From: Falsirhodobacter algicola
GTDB taxonomy: Bacteria > Pseudomonadota > Alphaproteobacteria > Rhodobacterales > Rhodobacteraceae
Reading direction: 5' to 3'
Length of the DNA stretch: 44,911 bases
Assembly (NCBI RefSeq): GCF_018279165.1
Contig: NZ_CP047294.1
Coordinates: 1-44,911 of the forward strand
Within the stretch, counting starts at the first letter, position 1. Each line of letters starts with the position of its first letter. The notes under the pieces are model-generated. The model worked only from the letters and a program-made list of their open reading frames with translations, had not been told where the DNA came from and did not search any database. This document shows, piece by piece, positions 31,151 to 40,751 of this stretch. Both the position numbers and the translations under genes were made by a program.

Positions 31151-34100
31151 GCCACTGGTGCTGGCGGGGCGCATCGGCAACCGCCGGGTGCTGACGGCGG
31201 TGGATGCCGGCGCGGCGGGCCTCGGCGTTACCGTCGGCATGCCGGTCAGCAAGGCGCAGGCGTTGGTGCAGGGTCTGCGGATCGAAGCTGCGAACCCAGA
31301 GGCCGATCTGGCCAGTCTGGAGCGCTTGGCGTTCTGGATCCTGCAACGCATCGCGCCCATCGTCGCGGTCGATCCGCCGGACGGCATCGTGATCGACAGC
31401 ACGGGGGCCGACCATCTGCATGGCGGCGAAGAGGCGCTGTTAGAGGCGCTGACCGGCCGCCTTGCCCTGTCGGGCGTGACGGCGCGGGCGGCGGTGGCGG
31501 ACACATGGGGCGCGGCCCATGCGCTGGCGCGGTTCGGCGGCGATCTGCACGCCATGCCGCCCGAGGCGCTGCGCCTGCCCCCCGCCACCGTCGCGGGGTT
31601 GCGCGATATGGGCTTTGCCACCATCGGCGATCTGATGGCTGCGCCCCGTGCGCCGCTGACCCGCCGTTTCGGCTCCGAACTGATCCGCCGCATCGATCAG
31701 ATGTTCGGCGATGCAGCCGAGCCCATCGACGCCCTGCGCCCCCCAGGTCTGATCGAGACCCGCCGCGCCTTTGCCGAACCCATCGGCGCGGCGGAAACCA
31801 TCGCGCGGTATATCAACAAGCTGGTTGTGGCCCTGTGTGCAATTCTGGACGAACGCGGCCTTGGCGTGCGCCGTCTGGACCTGATCTGCCACCGCGTCGA
31901 CCGAGAGCGTCAAACCGTCCGCATCGGCCTTGCCGTGCCGCAGCGCGATCCGCAGCGCCTGACGCGGCTCCTCTGCGACAGGATCCCCACCATCGCCCCC
32001 GGCTTCGGGATAGAGATCATGACCCTGACCGCCACCATCACCGAGCCCTTGGCTGCACGGCAGACCAGCACCCTCGCGCCCGAGGCACCGGACCTGTCCG
32101 GCCTGATCGACACGCTGGCGGGCCGCGTCGGCCATCGCGCCATCTACCGCATTGCCCCCGTCGCCAGCGATGTGCCCGAACGCTCCGTCCGCCGCATTCC
32201 CGCGCTGTCCGAACCTACCGCCGAGGGCTATGTCCTCGGCATCACCTCGATCGATCCGGGTCGCAACGATCTGCTGTTCGAACGCTTCATCTCCGAAGAG
32301 CGGCGGGAGCCGCCCGACATCGACGTCGACTTCGAGCATGAACGGCGCGAGGAGGTGATCCAGTGGATCTACAAGACCTACGGCCGCACCCATGCCGCGC
32401 TGACGGCGGTGGTCACCCGCTACCGCGCCAAGGGGGCGCTGCGCGATGTCGGCAAGGCGATGGGCCTGCCAGAGGATCTGATCTCGGCGATGTCCGCCTC
32501 GATCTGGGCCTGGTCCGAGGAGGGCCTGACCGACGCGCAATTGGAGGAGTTGAACCTGAACCCCTCCGACCGCCGGCTGCGCCTGACGATGGAGTTGGCC
32601 CAGCAGCTGATGGGCGCGCCGCGCCATCTCTCGCAGCATCCCGGCGGCTTCGTTCTGACCCACGATCGACTGGACGATCTGGTGCCCATCGAGCCCGCCG
32701 CGATGGAGGACCGCCAGATCATCGAATGGGACAAGGACAACATCGACGCGCTGAAGTTCATGAAGGTGGACGTGCTGGCCCTCGGGATGCTGACCTGCAT
32801 GGCCAAGGGCCTGAAGCTGATCGCGGACCATAAGGGCGCGGCGTATGACCTTGCCACCATCCCCGCCGAGGACCCGCGCACCTATGCGATGATCCGCAAG
32901 GCCGACACGCTGGGCACCTTCCAGATCGAAAGCCGCGCGCAGATGGCGATGTTGCCGCGCCTGAAGCCGCGCACCTATTACGATCTGGTCGTGCAGGTCG
33001 CTATCGTCCGCCCCGGTCCGATCCAGGGCGACATGGTCCACCCCTATCTGCGCCGCCGCGCAGGGCTGGAGGCTGTGGAATATCCCAAGCCCGAGCTGGA
33101 GAAGGTGCTGGGCAAGACGCTCGGCGTGCCGCTGTTCCAAGAGCAGGCGATGCGGGTGGCCATCGAATGCGCGGGCTTCACGCCCGGCGAGGCCGACATG
33201 CTGCGAAAGTCCATGGCGACCTTCAAGTTTACCGGCGGTGTCAGCGCGTTCCGTGACAAGCTGATCGACGGGATGGTCGCGCGCGGCTACGAAGCCGGTT
33301 TCGCCGAGCGGACGTTCAGGCAGCTTGAGGGGTTCGGCAGCTACGGTTTCCCCGAAAGCCATGCGGCCAGTTTTGCCCTCATCGCCTATGCCTCATCCTG
33401 GCTGAAGTGCTGGCACCCCGACGCCTTCTGCGCCGCGCTGCTGAACAGTCAGCCTATGGGGTTCTATGCCCCGGCGCAGATCGTGCGCGATGCCCGCGAT
33501 CACGGGGTGGAGGTGCGGCCCGTCTGCGTGAACGTATCCGAATGGGACTGCACGCTGGAAGGGGGCGCCGTCCGGCTTGGCCTGCGCATGGTGAAGGGGC
33601 TGGCCGAGGCGCATGCCGCTGCGATTGCCCGCACCGCGCCCTTCACCTCGGTCGAGGATCTCTGGCGCCGTGCCCGCGTTCCCGCTGCCGCTTTGACCTG
33701 CATTGCCCAAGCGGATGGCTTCCACAGCTTCGGCCTGAGCCGCCGTCAGGCCGTCTGGGCTATCAAGGGCCTACCCGACACCGACCTGCCGCTTTTCGCT
33801 GCCGCCGAGAGCGCAGAGCCTGCCGTCCCCTTGCGCCCGATGACCGCAGGGCGGGAAGTGGTCGAGGATTATAGCCGCACCGGCCTGTCCCTGCGCCAAC
33901 ATCCGGTCGCCTTCCTGCGCGGCGATCTGGCGAAGCGCCGCATCCTGACCTGCGCCGAAGCGATGGCCCTGCCGAACCGCCACTGGGCCGAAGTGGCAGG
34001 GCTGGTGCTGGTCCGCCAGCGCCCCAGCTCGGCCAAAGGCACCATGTTCATCACCCTCGAGGACGAGACCGGCATCGCCAACCTCGTCGTCTGGCCGAAG

Positions 34101-34415
34101 ATCTTCGAGGCCAACCGCCGCACCATCCTCGCCGCCGGCATGATCGCCGCCCGCGGCCGCATCCAACGCGAAGGGGAGGTCGTCCACTTCGTCGTTCAGC
34201 ATCTGGCCAATTTTTCCGCCGCCCTCGGCAGCGTCGGAAGTCGCGGTGCTTTTCCGTTGCCCATTAAGCGCGGCGACGAGTTCTATCACGGCAGCCCGAC
34301 GCCTGATCCGCGCCATCCGAAACCGCCGCCACCCGGCGGGCCGAAGCCCCGCCACATGTTCATCCGCGATCTGCATCTCGATACGATCCGCATGAAGACG
34401 CGGGATTTTCGGTGA
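31071..34415 (+). CDS. In-frame fusion of ImuB (N-terminal part) with DnaE2 (C-terminal two thirds)
   Basis: 1,114 residues, ATG at 31071. Residues 1 to about 384 are ImuB, the inactive Y-family polymerase-like adaptor: [40 protein letters not shown], and [15 protein letters not shown]. From about residue 387 ([20 protein letters not shown]) it is DnaE2: [20 protein letters not shown] with two catalytic Asp, [14 protein letters not shown] with the third, then the fingers, and an OB fold ([20 protein letters not shown]). Missing are the ImuB C-terminus with its clamp-binding region, and the DnaE2 PHP domain and palm start including G-R-G-S-A-A-N-S. A deletion joining imuB to dnaE2 explains it. 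Polymerase activity is doubtful. Confidence 0.88.
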   Translation: MARVISVFLPMWPVDRLRRQEDSPSDRPLVLAGRIGNRRVLTAVDAGAAGLGVTVGMPVSKAQALVQGLRIEAANPEADLASLERLAFWILQRIAPIVAVDPPDGIVIDSTGADHLHGGEEALLEALTGRLALSGVTARAAVADTWGAAHALARFGGDLHAMPPEALRLPPATVAGLRDMGFATIGDLMAAPRAPLTRRFGSELIRRIDQMFGDAAEPIDALRPPGLIETRRAFAEPIGAAETIARYINKLVVALCAILDERGLGVRRLDLICHRVDRERQTVRIGLAVPQRDPQRLTRLLCDRIPTIAPGFGIEIMTLTATITEPLAARQTSTLAPEAPDLSGLIDTLAGRVGHRAIYRIAPVASDVPERSVRRIPALSEPTAEGYVLGITSIDPGRNDLLFERFISEERREPPDIDVDFEHERREEVIQWIYKTYGRTHAALTAVVTRYRAKGALRDVGKAMGLPEDLISAMSASIWAWSEEGLTDAQLEELNLNPSDRRLRLTMELAQQLMGAPRHLSQHPGGFVLTHDRLDDLVPIEPAAMEDRQIIEWDKDNIDALKFMKVDVLALGMLTCMAKGLKLIADHKGAAYDLATIPAEDPRTYAMIRKADTLGTFQIESRAQMAMLPRLKPRTYYDLVVQVAIVRPGPIQGDMVHPYLRRRAGLEAVEYPKPELEKVLGKTLGVPLFQEQAMRVAIECAGFTPGEADMLRKSMATFKFTGGVSAFRDKLIDGMVARGYEAGFAERTFRQLEGFGSYGFPESHAASFALIAYASSWLKCWHPDAFCAALLNSQPMGFYAPAQIVRDARDHGVEVRPVCVNVSEWDCTLEGGAVRLGLRMVKGLAEAHAAAIARTAPFTSVEDLWRRARVPAAALTCIAQADGFHSFGLSRRQAVWAIKGLPDTDLPLFAAAESAEPAVPLRPMTAGREVVEDYSRTGLSLRQHPVAFLRGDLAKRRILTCAEAMALPNRHWAEVAGLVLVRQRPSSAKGTMFITLEDETGIANLVVWPKIFEANRRTILAAGMIAARGRIQREGEVVHFVVQHLANFSAALGSVGSRGAFPLPIKRGDEFYHGSPTPDPRHPKPPPPGGPKPRHMFIRDLHLDTIRMKTRDFR

Positions 34416-34531
34416 GTTGGATGGTAGTATGACGTTCTAATCTGGTCGCGAATTCCGCCAGAGGCACTCCTTGAGCTTTTCGATATTTGAACCTGCGTAG
34501 AATAGCATGCAGGGCGCGTAGTCACCGCCGA

Positions 34532-35407
34532 TCAGATGGCACCGCCTCGGGAGCGGAGGTGGTCATATTCCGATGCCAAGCTTGGATTTCTCCGCTGATC
34601 GTCTTTCGGAAGGTGCTTGAGCAACTCGTGTTTCTCTACCCACCACTTGAAGTCCATACCCCAATTTGTAGAGCAGTTGAACATGAGAAGCTTCACCTCC
34701 GCGGAGCTTAGCTGTGCTCGAAGAATTTTAGAATAAACTTCTCTCTCGTTGTCATCCGCTTCAAGAAATTCAATTTGCCGAACACAGTTATACATGAGCC
34801 GAAAGTATGGCCCCAAGCTTGACTCAAACAACAGGTCATAAAGCTCGAGATAATGCATCAATTGCATTTCGACGGTTAAGCTCACTGAACCATCCTGCAT
34901 AAGCTCGTCTGGCAGCTCGCTTGCAAAGTATTCCAAGACGGCCCTCCCTCGGAAACCCTCACCGCCACCAATGTCCGCAGGCACGCGCATGTTAGACACG
35001 TGGTCATTAAGCAAACGCAGTGTCGAGAAATATCTATTTTCAAATCGTTGGCGTTCAAACTCCTCCCTGGTTTCCGTCAACTCCCCTCTTTGCAATGATA
35101 GCTCTTTGCGTTGGAGCACAAGCGTAACAATCAACCCTGCGAAGGCCAACCCCGAGAATAACGAAGATATGCTTCCGAACATATCTCCCGAAACCCCCGG
35201 GTCGCCAGGCTCCCCGTATTGGATAGGGATTATAATCCACCCAACCAACCAAATCAGAACTACCAGCAGCAAGAGCAGGGAGACGATGCTTGCATCACGC
35301 CAAATTTCTTCCGCCCTTGCATCTCGCGCGAACCGTCTAGTCACGATCAAAAATGCGGCTATCAGGCACAGAAATCCAATGGCCGTAAGGGCAATATTTT
35401 GGGGCAT
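34532..35407 (-). CDS. Putative AbiC-type phage abortive-infection membrane protein
   Basis: 291 residues, ATG at 35407. Three hydrophobic segments: ALTAIGFLCLIAAFLIVT, VSLLLLLVVLIWLVGWIII, and SSLFSGLAFAGLIVTLVLQ. A charged coiled-coil-like stretch (RKELSLQRGELTETREEFER) follows, and then a cytoplasmic domain with FENRYFSTLRLLNDHVSNMR. This order (two helices, GDMFGSISSLFSGLAFAGL, then E/R-rich coil) is that of putative AbiC-like proteins. The region is less GC-rich than its neighbours, suggesting transfer. The mode of action is unknown. Confidence 0.72.
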   Translation of the reverse strand: MPQNIALTAIGFLCLIAAFLIVTRRFARDARAEEIWRDASIVSLLLLLVVLIWLVGWIIIPIQYGEPGDPGVSGDMFGSISSLFSGLAFAGLIVTLVLQRKELSLQRGELTETREEFERQRFENRYFSTLRLLNDHVSNMRVPADIGGGEGFRGRAVLEYFASELPDELMQDGSVSLTVEMQLMHYLELYDLLFESSLGPYFRLMYNCVRQIEFLEADDNEREVYSKILRAQLSSAEVKLLMFNCSTNWGMDFKWWVEKHELLKHLPKDDQRRNPSLASEYDHLRSRGGAI

Positions 35408-35523
35408 CGTTAACTATCGGCTGCTGACTAATTTCCGTAGAAATGCATATCCGCCAAAATGGTTAGCCTACAAGCAAGTAAAGCTCGACAAAATTGCGAA
35501 GTCCAATGCATGATGTCGAGAAG

Positions 35524-35874
35524 TCACTTCACTACCAGATAGAGGAACCCGCGGCGCATCGGCAGATAGGTGATGTCGACGCACCAGACCTGGTTTGGCC
35601 GGTCCACCCGCAGCCCCCGCAGCAGGTATGAATAGGCCTTGTGCCCTTTCGCGGGCTTGCTGGTGTTCGGCTTCTGGTAGATCGGCATCAGCTCCATCAA
35701 GCGCATGAGCCGACGGATGCGCTTCTCGTTCACCGCATGGTCCTCATTGCGCAGGTGCCGCGTCATCTGGCGAACGCCGAAGAACGGCCTTGAGGAACTG
35801 CACGTCGATCAGCCGCATCAGGGCGAGGTTCTGCTCCGTCTCACCCTGCGGCGTATAGTAAAACGACGACCTAG
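35524..35874 (-). pseudogene. IS3-family OrfB fragment (element A, distal part)
   Basis: Reading the minus strand from 35874: RSSFYYTPQGETEQNLALMR, LIDVQFLK, then a frameshift near 35785, then MTRHLRNEDHAVNEKRIRRL, MRLMELMPIYQKPNTSKPAK, and RPNQVWCVDITYLPMRRGFL with the first catalytic Asp. It stops after LYLVV, so most of the DDE domain is lost. It appears to belong with the OrfA fragment at 37858-38131 on the same strand. Confidence 0.82.
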
Positions 35875-36612
35875 GGTCAGGACCCATTGAATTCATAGGG
35901 TTGAACTGATTCAGTCGTGCCGAAGGGGGCGACTGATGAGTGATCTTTTCTGGCTGAGCGATGCGCAGATGGCGCGGTTGCGGCCTTACTTTCCGAAGTC
36001 TCACGGACGCCCTCGCGTGGATGACCGGCGCGTGCTGAGCGGGATAATCTTCGTTAATCGCAACGGCTCGCGGTGGCGGGATGCCCCTCGGGAATACGGT
36101 CCGACAAAGACACTCTACAATCGGTGGAAACGTTGGGGCGACATGGGTGTCTTTGCCCGGATTATGGCAGGACTGGCCGCCGAGGCCGCCGCTCCGAAGA
36201 CCATGATGATCGACGCGACCTATCTCAAGGCCCACCGCACGGCGACCAGCCTGCGGTCAAAAAAGGGGGGCGCGGCCGACTGATCGGTCGCACGAAAGGC
36301 GGGATGAACACCAAACTTCACGCCGTCACAGATGCCGATGGACGCCCGCTCCGTTTCTTCATGTCGGCAGGCCAGGTCAGTGATTACACCGGCGCGGCGG
36401 CCCTGATCGGCGGCCTGCCCAATGCGGACTGGCTTCTGGCCGATCGCGGTTATGACGCCGACTGGTTCCGCGAGGCCCTGCAGAGCAAAGGCATCACGCC
36501 CTGCATCCCAGGCCGGAAATCCCGCAGTAAGCCCGTCATATACGACAAGCGCAGATACAAGCGCCGCAACCGCATCGAGATCATGTTCGGCAGGCTCAAA
36601 GACTGGAGGCGG
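35875..36612 (+). mobile_element. IS5-family (IS427-like) element, 3' truncated
   Basis: OrfA from ATG 35936: LFWLSDAQMARLRPYFPKSH, GRPRVDDRRVLSGIIFVNRN, and MMIDATYLKAHRTATSLRSK with the first Asp. At A6G6 (36259-36270) a -1 shift gives RGRLIGRTKGGMNTKLHAVT, WLLADRGYDADWFREAL (second Asp) and RNRIEIMFGRLKDWRR (Glu). This A6G6 slip is the usual programmed frameshift in the group. The protein ends about 25 residues early at 36612, where an unrelated inverted fragment begins, and the right terminal repeat is gone. The left end abuts a CTAG (35871-35874). Confidence 0.8.
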
Positions 36613-36613
36613 G

Positions 36614-36752
36614 CAATCCAGAAAATGCCATCAAGGACGAGGCGGTGGTTGGTCGGCTTGCGTCCATTCGAGGCTCGGACGGCGAGGATGAAGCGTTCAA
36701 AAAACGCCCATTCATCGTCAGACATAAGATCTCGTGCCAAGCTGGTCTCCAT
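36614..36752 (-). pseudogene. IS5-family transposase, N-terminal fragment
   Basis: The minus frame from ATG 36752 reads METSLARDLMSDDEWAFFER, then FILAVRASNGRKPTNHRLV and LDGIFWIAR, the start of an IS5-type transposase of another subgroup. Homology ends where it meets the truncated IS427-like element. About 46 residues remain. Confidence 0.75.
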
Positions 36753-36834
36753 CGCAGATGCCAGCTTGAATCATGCCCCGAGGCCGAGGAGAATCCCTTT
36801 TGTCAACATGACCTAGCCCCAAGGAGCCAAAAGC

Positions 36835-37857
36835 GTGAAAAAGCCCTTCGATCTGATGCGTGAGGTCGCCCGGTTCGGCGTAAGCCAGGGTGTTTCGCTC
36901 AATGATCCCGCGATGCCGGCAGCTTTTGGCTTGCATGTCGATAATTCGATGAAGAAGGCGATGTTGGAACCGACCTTTCTTCAGGGTCTCCGTGTCGAAG
37001 CCATGTTCGAAAACCTTGTGACGAGCCTGGGCGAGGTCATGATGATCAAACCCGAAGACACTGGTCCCCTCCAATCCGCCGTGCCAATGCAAGCGCCCGA
37101 TTTCCGGATCGTGCTGAAAGATGGGTCGAATTGGCTTGTCGAGGTGAAGAACGTCTATGTTCAGAATGCCCTGCGCCAGCGCCGCAAGCTCCTGAATCGA
37201 GATTATCGGCGCTCGCTCAACAACTATGCGCAGGCGACGGGTGGAACGCTCAAACTAGCCATTTTCTGGGCTCGGTGGTCAATCTGGACCTTGATCGATC
37301 CCGAGCAACTAGCTCCCGGTGACCAGAACCTGACGCTCGACATGATGGACGCGATCAAGACGAATGAGATGGCATTGGTCGGCGATCAGACCCTTGGATT
37401 ACGGGCGCCGTTGACGCTGCGACTGACGATGGATCCTGATCGCACCAGCGACATCGGTGAGGATGGAAGTGTGTTGGTCACCATCGGCAAAGCCAAGCTT
37501 TTCTGCGACGGTATGGAGCTGTTGCATCCGCACGACCAGCAGATCGCCTGGACCGTGATGAACTATAGCGACTGGGAAATACCGGACGCCCGCGCAACCG
37601 TTGACGGAAAGCGCCTTCTCGCGATCGAGTTCGAGAGCAACCCGCCGGAGCTGAGCTATCAAGGTTTCGAAATGGCTGGCAGCCTCAGCCGGATGTTCGC
37701 CAACTATTACGCGCAGCGAACGATGTCCGGCAATGCAGTCATCGATATCAACGCGCCGATACAAACTGAATGGTTCACTTCGCTTCGTTCCAGAGAAGGC
37801 TTGAACCGGATGCCACTGTGGCGCTTTGTTATGCAGCCAAATTATGAGGAATTGTAG
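36835..37857 (+). CDS. Predicted PD-(D/E)xK nuclease-like protein of unknown family
   Basis: 340 residues, GTG at 36835 with AAGGAG nine bases upstream. Near residues 55-110 a restriction-endonuclease-like core is visible: Glu-bearing helix RVEAMFENLVTSLGEVMMIK, then APDFRIVLKDGSNWLVEVKN, which gives P-D-(x)n-E-x-K with the catalytic Asp, Glu and Lys. The rest (SWIWTLI-type strands, EIPDARATVDGKRLLAIEFE) is not recognised. No methylase is adjacent. It lies between two pieces of one IS3 element and near AbiC- and HEPN-type genes, so a solitary defence nuclease is plausible but inferred. Confidence 0.6.
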   Translation: MKKPFDLMREVARFGVSQGVSLNDPAMPAAFGLHVDNSMKKAMLEPTFLQGLRVEAMFENLVTSLGEVMMIKPEDTGPLQSAVPMQAPDFRIVLKDGSNWLVEVKNVYVQNALRQRRKLLNRDYRRSLNNYAQATGGTLKLAIFWARWSIWTLIDPEQLAPGDQNLTLDMMDAIKTNEMALVGDQTLGLRAPLTLRLTMDPDRTSDIGEDGSVLVTIGKAKLFCDGMELLHPHDQQIAWTVMNYSDWEIPDARATVDGKRLLAIEFESNPPELSYQGFEMAGSLSRMFANYYAQRTMSGNAVIDINAPIQTEWFTSLRSREGLNRMPLWRFVMQPNYEEL

Positions 37858-38131
37858 CTAGCTTTCTTTCCAAAAAAGAGTTGGCCACCGCCAGTTCCCC
37901 GATCTTGGCGTGCAGGTCTCTGACTTGGTCTTCATCGATCACCGGAACCTTGCGGCCGCCGCGTTCAAAGACACCAGACGCGCCGTCCAGCAGCGCACGT
38001 TTCCATTGGTTGATCATCGTCGGATGCACGCCGAACCGGCTCGCCAGCTCCGACACGGTCGCCTCGCCTTTCAGCGCCTCAAGTGCCACCTTCGCCTTGA
38101 AATCAGGCGCGTGCTGCTTTCGTTTCAACAT
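37858..38131 (-). pseudogene. IS3-family OrfA fragment (element A, proximal part)
   Basis: From ATG 38131: MLKRKQHAPDFKAKVALEAL, KGEATVSELASRFGVHPTMI, NQWKRALLDGASGVFERGG, then LHAKIGELAVANSFLERKL. Only the last few OrfA codons are replaced, at a CTAG (37858-37861). Upstream on its strand an IS end-like TGAGGTGCTCCCCGAAAACT (to 38211) is kept. It provides the HTH and leucine-zipper part of the transposase. Confidence 0.85.
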
Positions 38132-38279
38132 CGTCGATCTCCTTCGGGATGAAGATCAGCAGACAGCAAATCTGAGCTTACGTCAGTGTCCAGTTTTCGG
38201 GGAGCACCTCATTGACCTGCCCCCCGCGAAATCCCTCACCTTAATGTAGAGTCTGCGCCAACTCTGAAGGAGCAGACTT

Positions 38280-38543
38280 ATGAGAAAGAGCCGTTTCACC
38301 GAGGCGCAGATCATCGGAATGATCAAGGAGCAGGAGGCCGGGATGCCGACTGCGGAAGTGTGCCGTAGGCATGGGCTGAGCACTGCGACGTTCTACAAGC
38401 TGAAGGCCAAGTATGGCGGCATGGAGGTGTCCGAGGCTGCCAGGCTAAAGGCCCTTGAGGACGAGAATGCCAAGCTGAAGCGCCTGCTTGCGGACACCAT
38501 GCTGGACAATGTCGTGTTGAAAGACCTGCTGGGAAAGAACTGA
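38280..38543 (+). CDS. IS3-family transposase OrfA
   Basis: 87 residues: [20 protein letters not shown], then [20 protein letters not shown], the HTH that recognises the IS ends, then [20 protein letters not shown], a leucine zipper. OrfB begins six bases after its stop. The functional transposase normally arises as a frameshifted OrfAB fusion. Confidence 0.92.
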   Translation: MRKSRFTEAQIIGMIKEQEAGMPTAEVCRRHGLSTATFYKLKAKYGGMEVSEAARLKALEDENAKLKRLLADTMLDNVVLKDLLGKN

Positions 38544-38548
38544 CGACA

Positions 38549-39439
38549 TTGACGAAGCGGCGAGATGCGGCGCTCCGGGTGATGCGGGATCATGACATCT
38601 CGCAGCGCCGGGCCTGTAGGCTGGTTGGTGTCGATCCCAAGACCGTTCGGCGTGAACGCCCGCCGGACAGTGCCGATATCCGCCAAGAGATGCAGGAGAT
38701 CGCCGGCAAGCGGCGTCGGTTCGGGTATCGCCGGATCGGGGTCCTGCTGGAACGCAAGGGCATGATCATGAACCACAAGAAGCTGTATCGCATCTATCGC
38801 GAGGAAGGGCTTTCGGTGAAACGACGGCGAGGCCTGAAACGGGCGCGCGGCACGAGGACGCCGATGCCGGTTGCCGCGTGGCCCAACGCGCGCTGGTCGT
38901 TGGACTTCGTGTCCGACAGCTTTGGCGCGTCGCGGAAGTTCCGGATCCTGGCGGTGATTGATGACTGCACCCGGGAATGCCTGTGCCTCGTCGCGGACAC
39001 CAGCCTGTCAGGGGCGCGTGTCGCCCGGGAACTCAGCTCCCTGATCCGGATTTACGGCAAGCCGGGTTGCATCGTCAGTGACAATGGCACCGAGTTCACC
39101 AGTCGGGCCATCCTCAAATGGGCCGACGAGAACGAGGTGCCGTGGCACTACATCGACCCAGGCAAGCCCCAGCAGAATGCCTTCGTCGAAAGCTTCAATG
39201 GCAGCCTGCGGGACGAGCTACTCAACGAAGAAATCTTCGACAGCTTGGACGACGCACGGCGAAAGCTGGCGCTCTGGCGCTACGACTACAACACGATCAG
39301 GCCACACTCGTCCCTGGCCAACCAGACGCCGCAGCAAGCGCGCCGGACGCTTGAGCAATTTGAGGGCTTCGCGCCCGGCGCGCTTGCGAAAGATGACCAA
39401 GCCGAATACCGAAATCCAAACTGCAGACTCTCGTTATGA
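38549..39439 (+). CDS. IS3-family transposase OrfB (DDE integrase domain)
   Basis: 296 residues, open from TTG 38549. HTH_21-like [20 protein letters not shown] is followed by the rve domain with Asp in [13 protein letters not shown], Asp in [14 protein letters not shown] and Glu in [18 protein letters not shown]. The ending [16 protein letters not shown] is typical. All catalytic residues are present, so the element may be active. Confidence 0.92.
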   Translation: MTKRRDAALRVMRDHDISQRRACRLVGVDPKTVRRERPPDSADIRQEMQEIAGKRRRFGYRRIGVLLERKGMIMNHKKLYRIYREEGLSVKRRRGLKRARGTRTPMPVAAWPNARWSLDFVSDSFGASRKFRILAVIDDCTRECLCLVADTSLSGARVARELSSLIRIYGKPGCIVSDNGTEFTSRAILKWADENEVPWHYIDPGKPQQNAFVESFNGSLRDELLNEEIFDSLDDARRKLALWRYDYNTIRPHSSLANQTPQQARRTLEQFEGFAPGALAKDDQAEYRNPNCRLSL

Positions 39440-39489
39440 ATGAGGGACCAGTGGGATGCAGGTCATGTCGAACATCGACGGGACCGGAA

Positions 39490-39897
39490 TTATCCATGAG
39501 AGCTAGGTTCGATATTGCGCATAAAAGCATAGACGATGGACTGGTCGCTTTTGCCTAGAAGGGTGGCTGGAGCGCAGCCGAAGTCGGCATGGGCGCGATT
39601 CAGCCAGTAGCAGAGCCGGAGATCGGACATGTCACTCGGTCTAAGCCTCAGGATGCGGTGGATAATGTCAAATACCCTGCCTTCCTCAATGTCGAACTGG
39701 AAGGACGGCAGCGCGAGAGCCTCGTGTTTCGTCAATACTATGATCTCGTTGCGGCGTGCCAAGGATTGCACGACCCCTTCCGGGTCTTTCGTTTCGATGC
39801 GCAACAACGCGCAGGCATGTGCTGCGTCGACCAGGTCCAGACTGGCCAGAAGACGGCCCGCGACTTCTTCGGCTCTCTGCTGCTCCGTGGTGGACAT
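39490..39897 (-). CDS. MbcA/ParS/Xre-type antitoxin-like protein
   Basis: 135 residues, ATG at 39897 after GGAGGGGTGAGG. N-terminal LVDAAHACALLRIETKDPEG and ALALPSFQFDIEEGRVFDII lead into DLRLCYWLNRAHADFGCAPA, then TLLGKSDQSIVYAFM. The order 'LP-x-F-Q-F … WLN … G-P-LL' matches the toxin-binding domain of MbcA/ParS antitoxins, which neutralise RES toxins. No RES gene is next to it; one lies 4 kb away at 44007. It overlaps no gene, but follows the 81-residue gene by two bases. Confidence 0.6.
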   Translation of the reverse strand: MSTTEQQRAEEVAGRLLASLDLVDAAHACALLRIETKDPEGVVQSLARRNEIIVLTKHEALALPSFQFDIEEGRVFDIIHRILRLRPSDMSDLRLCYWLNRAHADFGCAPATLLGKSDQSIVYAFMRNIEPSSHG

Positions 39898-39899
39898 CC

Positions 39900-40145
39900 T
39901 CACCCCTCCTCGAGAAGGGAGCGATTCAGGGCTTCATTGAACAACATATCATCGAAGAGGGTGACCTCCCCAACTGACAGGTAACAGCCGATGCACTCCG
40001 GGCAGACATGATGACCCTCGCGCAGCAATTGCTGTAAGCGGGATTCCACGTTTATAATCAACTCGCCCGTATCCGTAATCACGATACGTCCGTCACGTAT
40101 GATGGCATGCCCGTGAAGTGGGGCGGGATGAGTTATCGATGCCAT
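39900..40145 (-). CDS. Hypothetical 81-residue protein with a CPECIGC motif
   Basis: ATG at 40145, MASITHPAPLHGHAIIRDGR, then IVITDTGELIINVESRLQQL, HHVCPECIGCYLSVGEVTLF. The longer open frame upstream is the wrong frame of the metallophosphoesterase pseudogene. Cys-x2-Cys-x2-Cys may bind zinc. The stop nearly touches the next start, so they are coupled. No family recognised. Confidence 0.5.
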   Translation of the reverse strand: MASITHPAPLHGHAIIRDGRIVITDTGELIINVESRLQQLLREGHHVCPECIGCYLSVGEVTLFDDMLFNEALNRSLLEEG

Positions 40146-40206
40146 ATCGCGAACTGGTTGATGCTCGCACCACCACGCTACTGGAGCCGCGGGCCGAGAA
40201 ATACAT

Positions 40207-40750
40207 TCATGTTGCCTCTCGCGGTTCGACCTTCTGCCAATACACATTGACCGGCAGGCTTGCCGCGCGACGCTCGATGTCCGACAATGATGCTGGCCTG
40301 TAGTCCCACACATCGACGCCGACGTTACCGCATTATGTGAACCTAGCCAGCCGGCATGAACGTGACCGAACAGTTGCAGGCCACCGCGCCGCGCCCCCGG
40401 CCATGTCAGCATTGGGTAATGGCACATGAACAATCTTCGTCCATTGACCAGAGTATCGGCATCGCTATACCATGGCAGATCACAGATCCAGGTTCATCGT
40501 AATTGCCGCGCACCAGATGCTTTCGGCCCGGTATGGCGTGATAGATCGTCCGGATATCACGCCTCTGAGCGTCGGTTGTTCTCCCGCCGATGAAATCGCC
40601 TAGAACCCATAGATCGTCGCTGGGCTGGACCCGATCACGGCACTCGACCAGCATGCAAGCATTCATTGCGGATGCATCAGTAAAAGGCCGATGGCAGAGA
40701 TCGATAATGCGGTCATGTCCGTAGTGCGTGTCTGCGGTGAACCAGTGCAT
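40207..40750 (-). pseudogene. Calcineurin-like metallophosphoesterase, two frameshifts
   Basis: ATG 40750: MHWFTADTHYGHDRIIDLCH (D-x-H), DDLWVLGDFIGG (G-D), HLVRGNYDEP (the GNHD box with Tyr for His). The frame then shifts near 40497, continuing WICDLPWYSD, GRRLFMCHYPMLTWPGARRG and LQLFGHVHAGWLGSHNAV (G-H-x-H). It shifts again near 40335 to NVGVDVWDYRPASLSDIERR, and ends LPVNVYWQKVEPREAT at 40207. All motifs are recoverable only by crossing frames. Either it decayed recently or the sequence has two indel errors. Confidence 0.78.
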
Positions 40751-40751
40751 G

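Larger units (their letters stand above)
38213..39465 (+). mobile_element. Complete IS3-family element (IS51/IS407-like)
   Basis: 1,253 bp with inverted ends. The left starts TGACCTGCCCCCCGCG and the right, read inward, TGACCTGCATCCCACT, with TCCCTCA and AGAGTCTGC shared further in. Both transposase frames are intact. The four bases outside each end (TCAT and TGTC) do not match, so flanking DNA was rearranged after insertion. It abuts the end of the IS3 element A remnant with one base between. Confidence 0.85.

Noticed and set aside
30476-31693. Long Arg/Pro-rich minus-strand frames over imuA/imuB
   Set aside because: Low-complexity mirror translations of the real plus-strand genes.
31440-33362. 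640-residue open frame on the minus strand
   Set aside because: It lies wholly antisense to the ImuB-DnaE2 gene, has no domain resemblance and is the usual mirror frame of GC-rich coding DNA.
39466-39489. GGAATTATCC near 39487 as a third copy of the recombinase-upstream repeat
   Set aside because: Only ten bases match the 6896/7004 repeats and the context differs; chance is sufficient.
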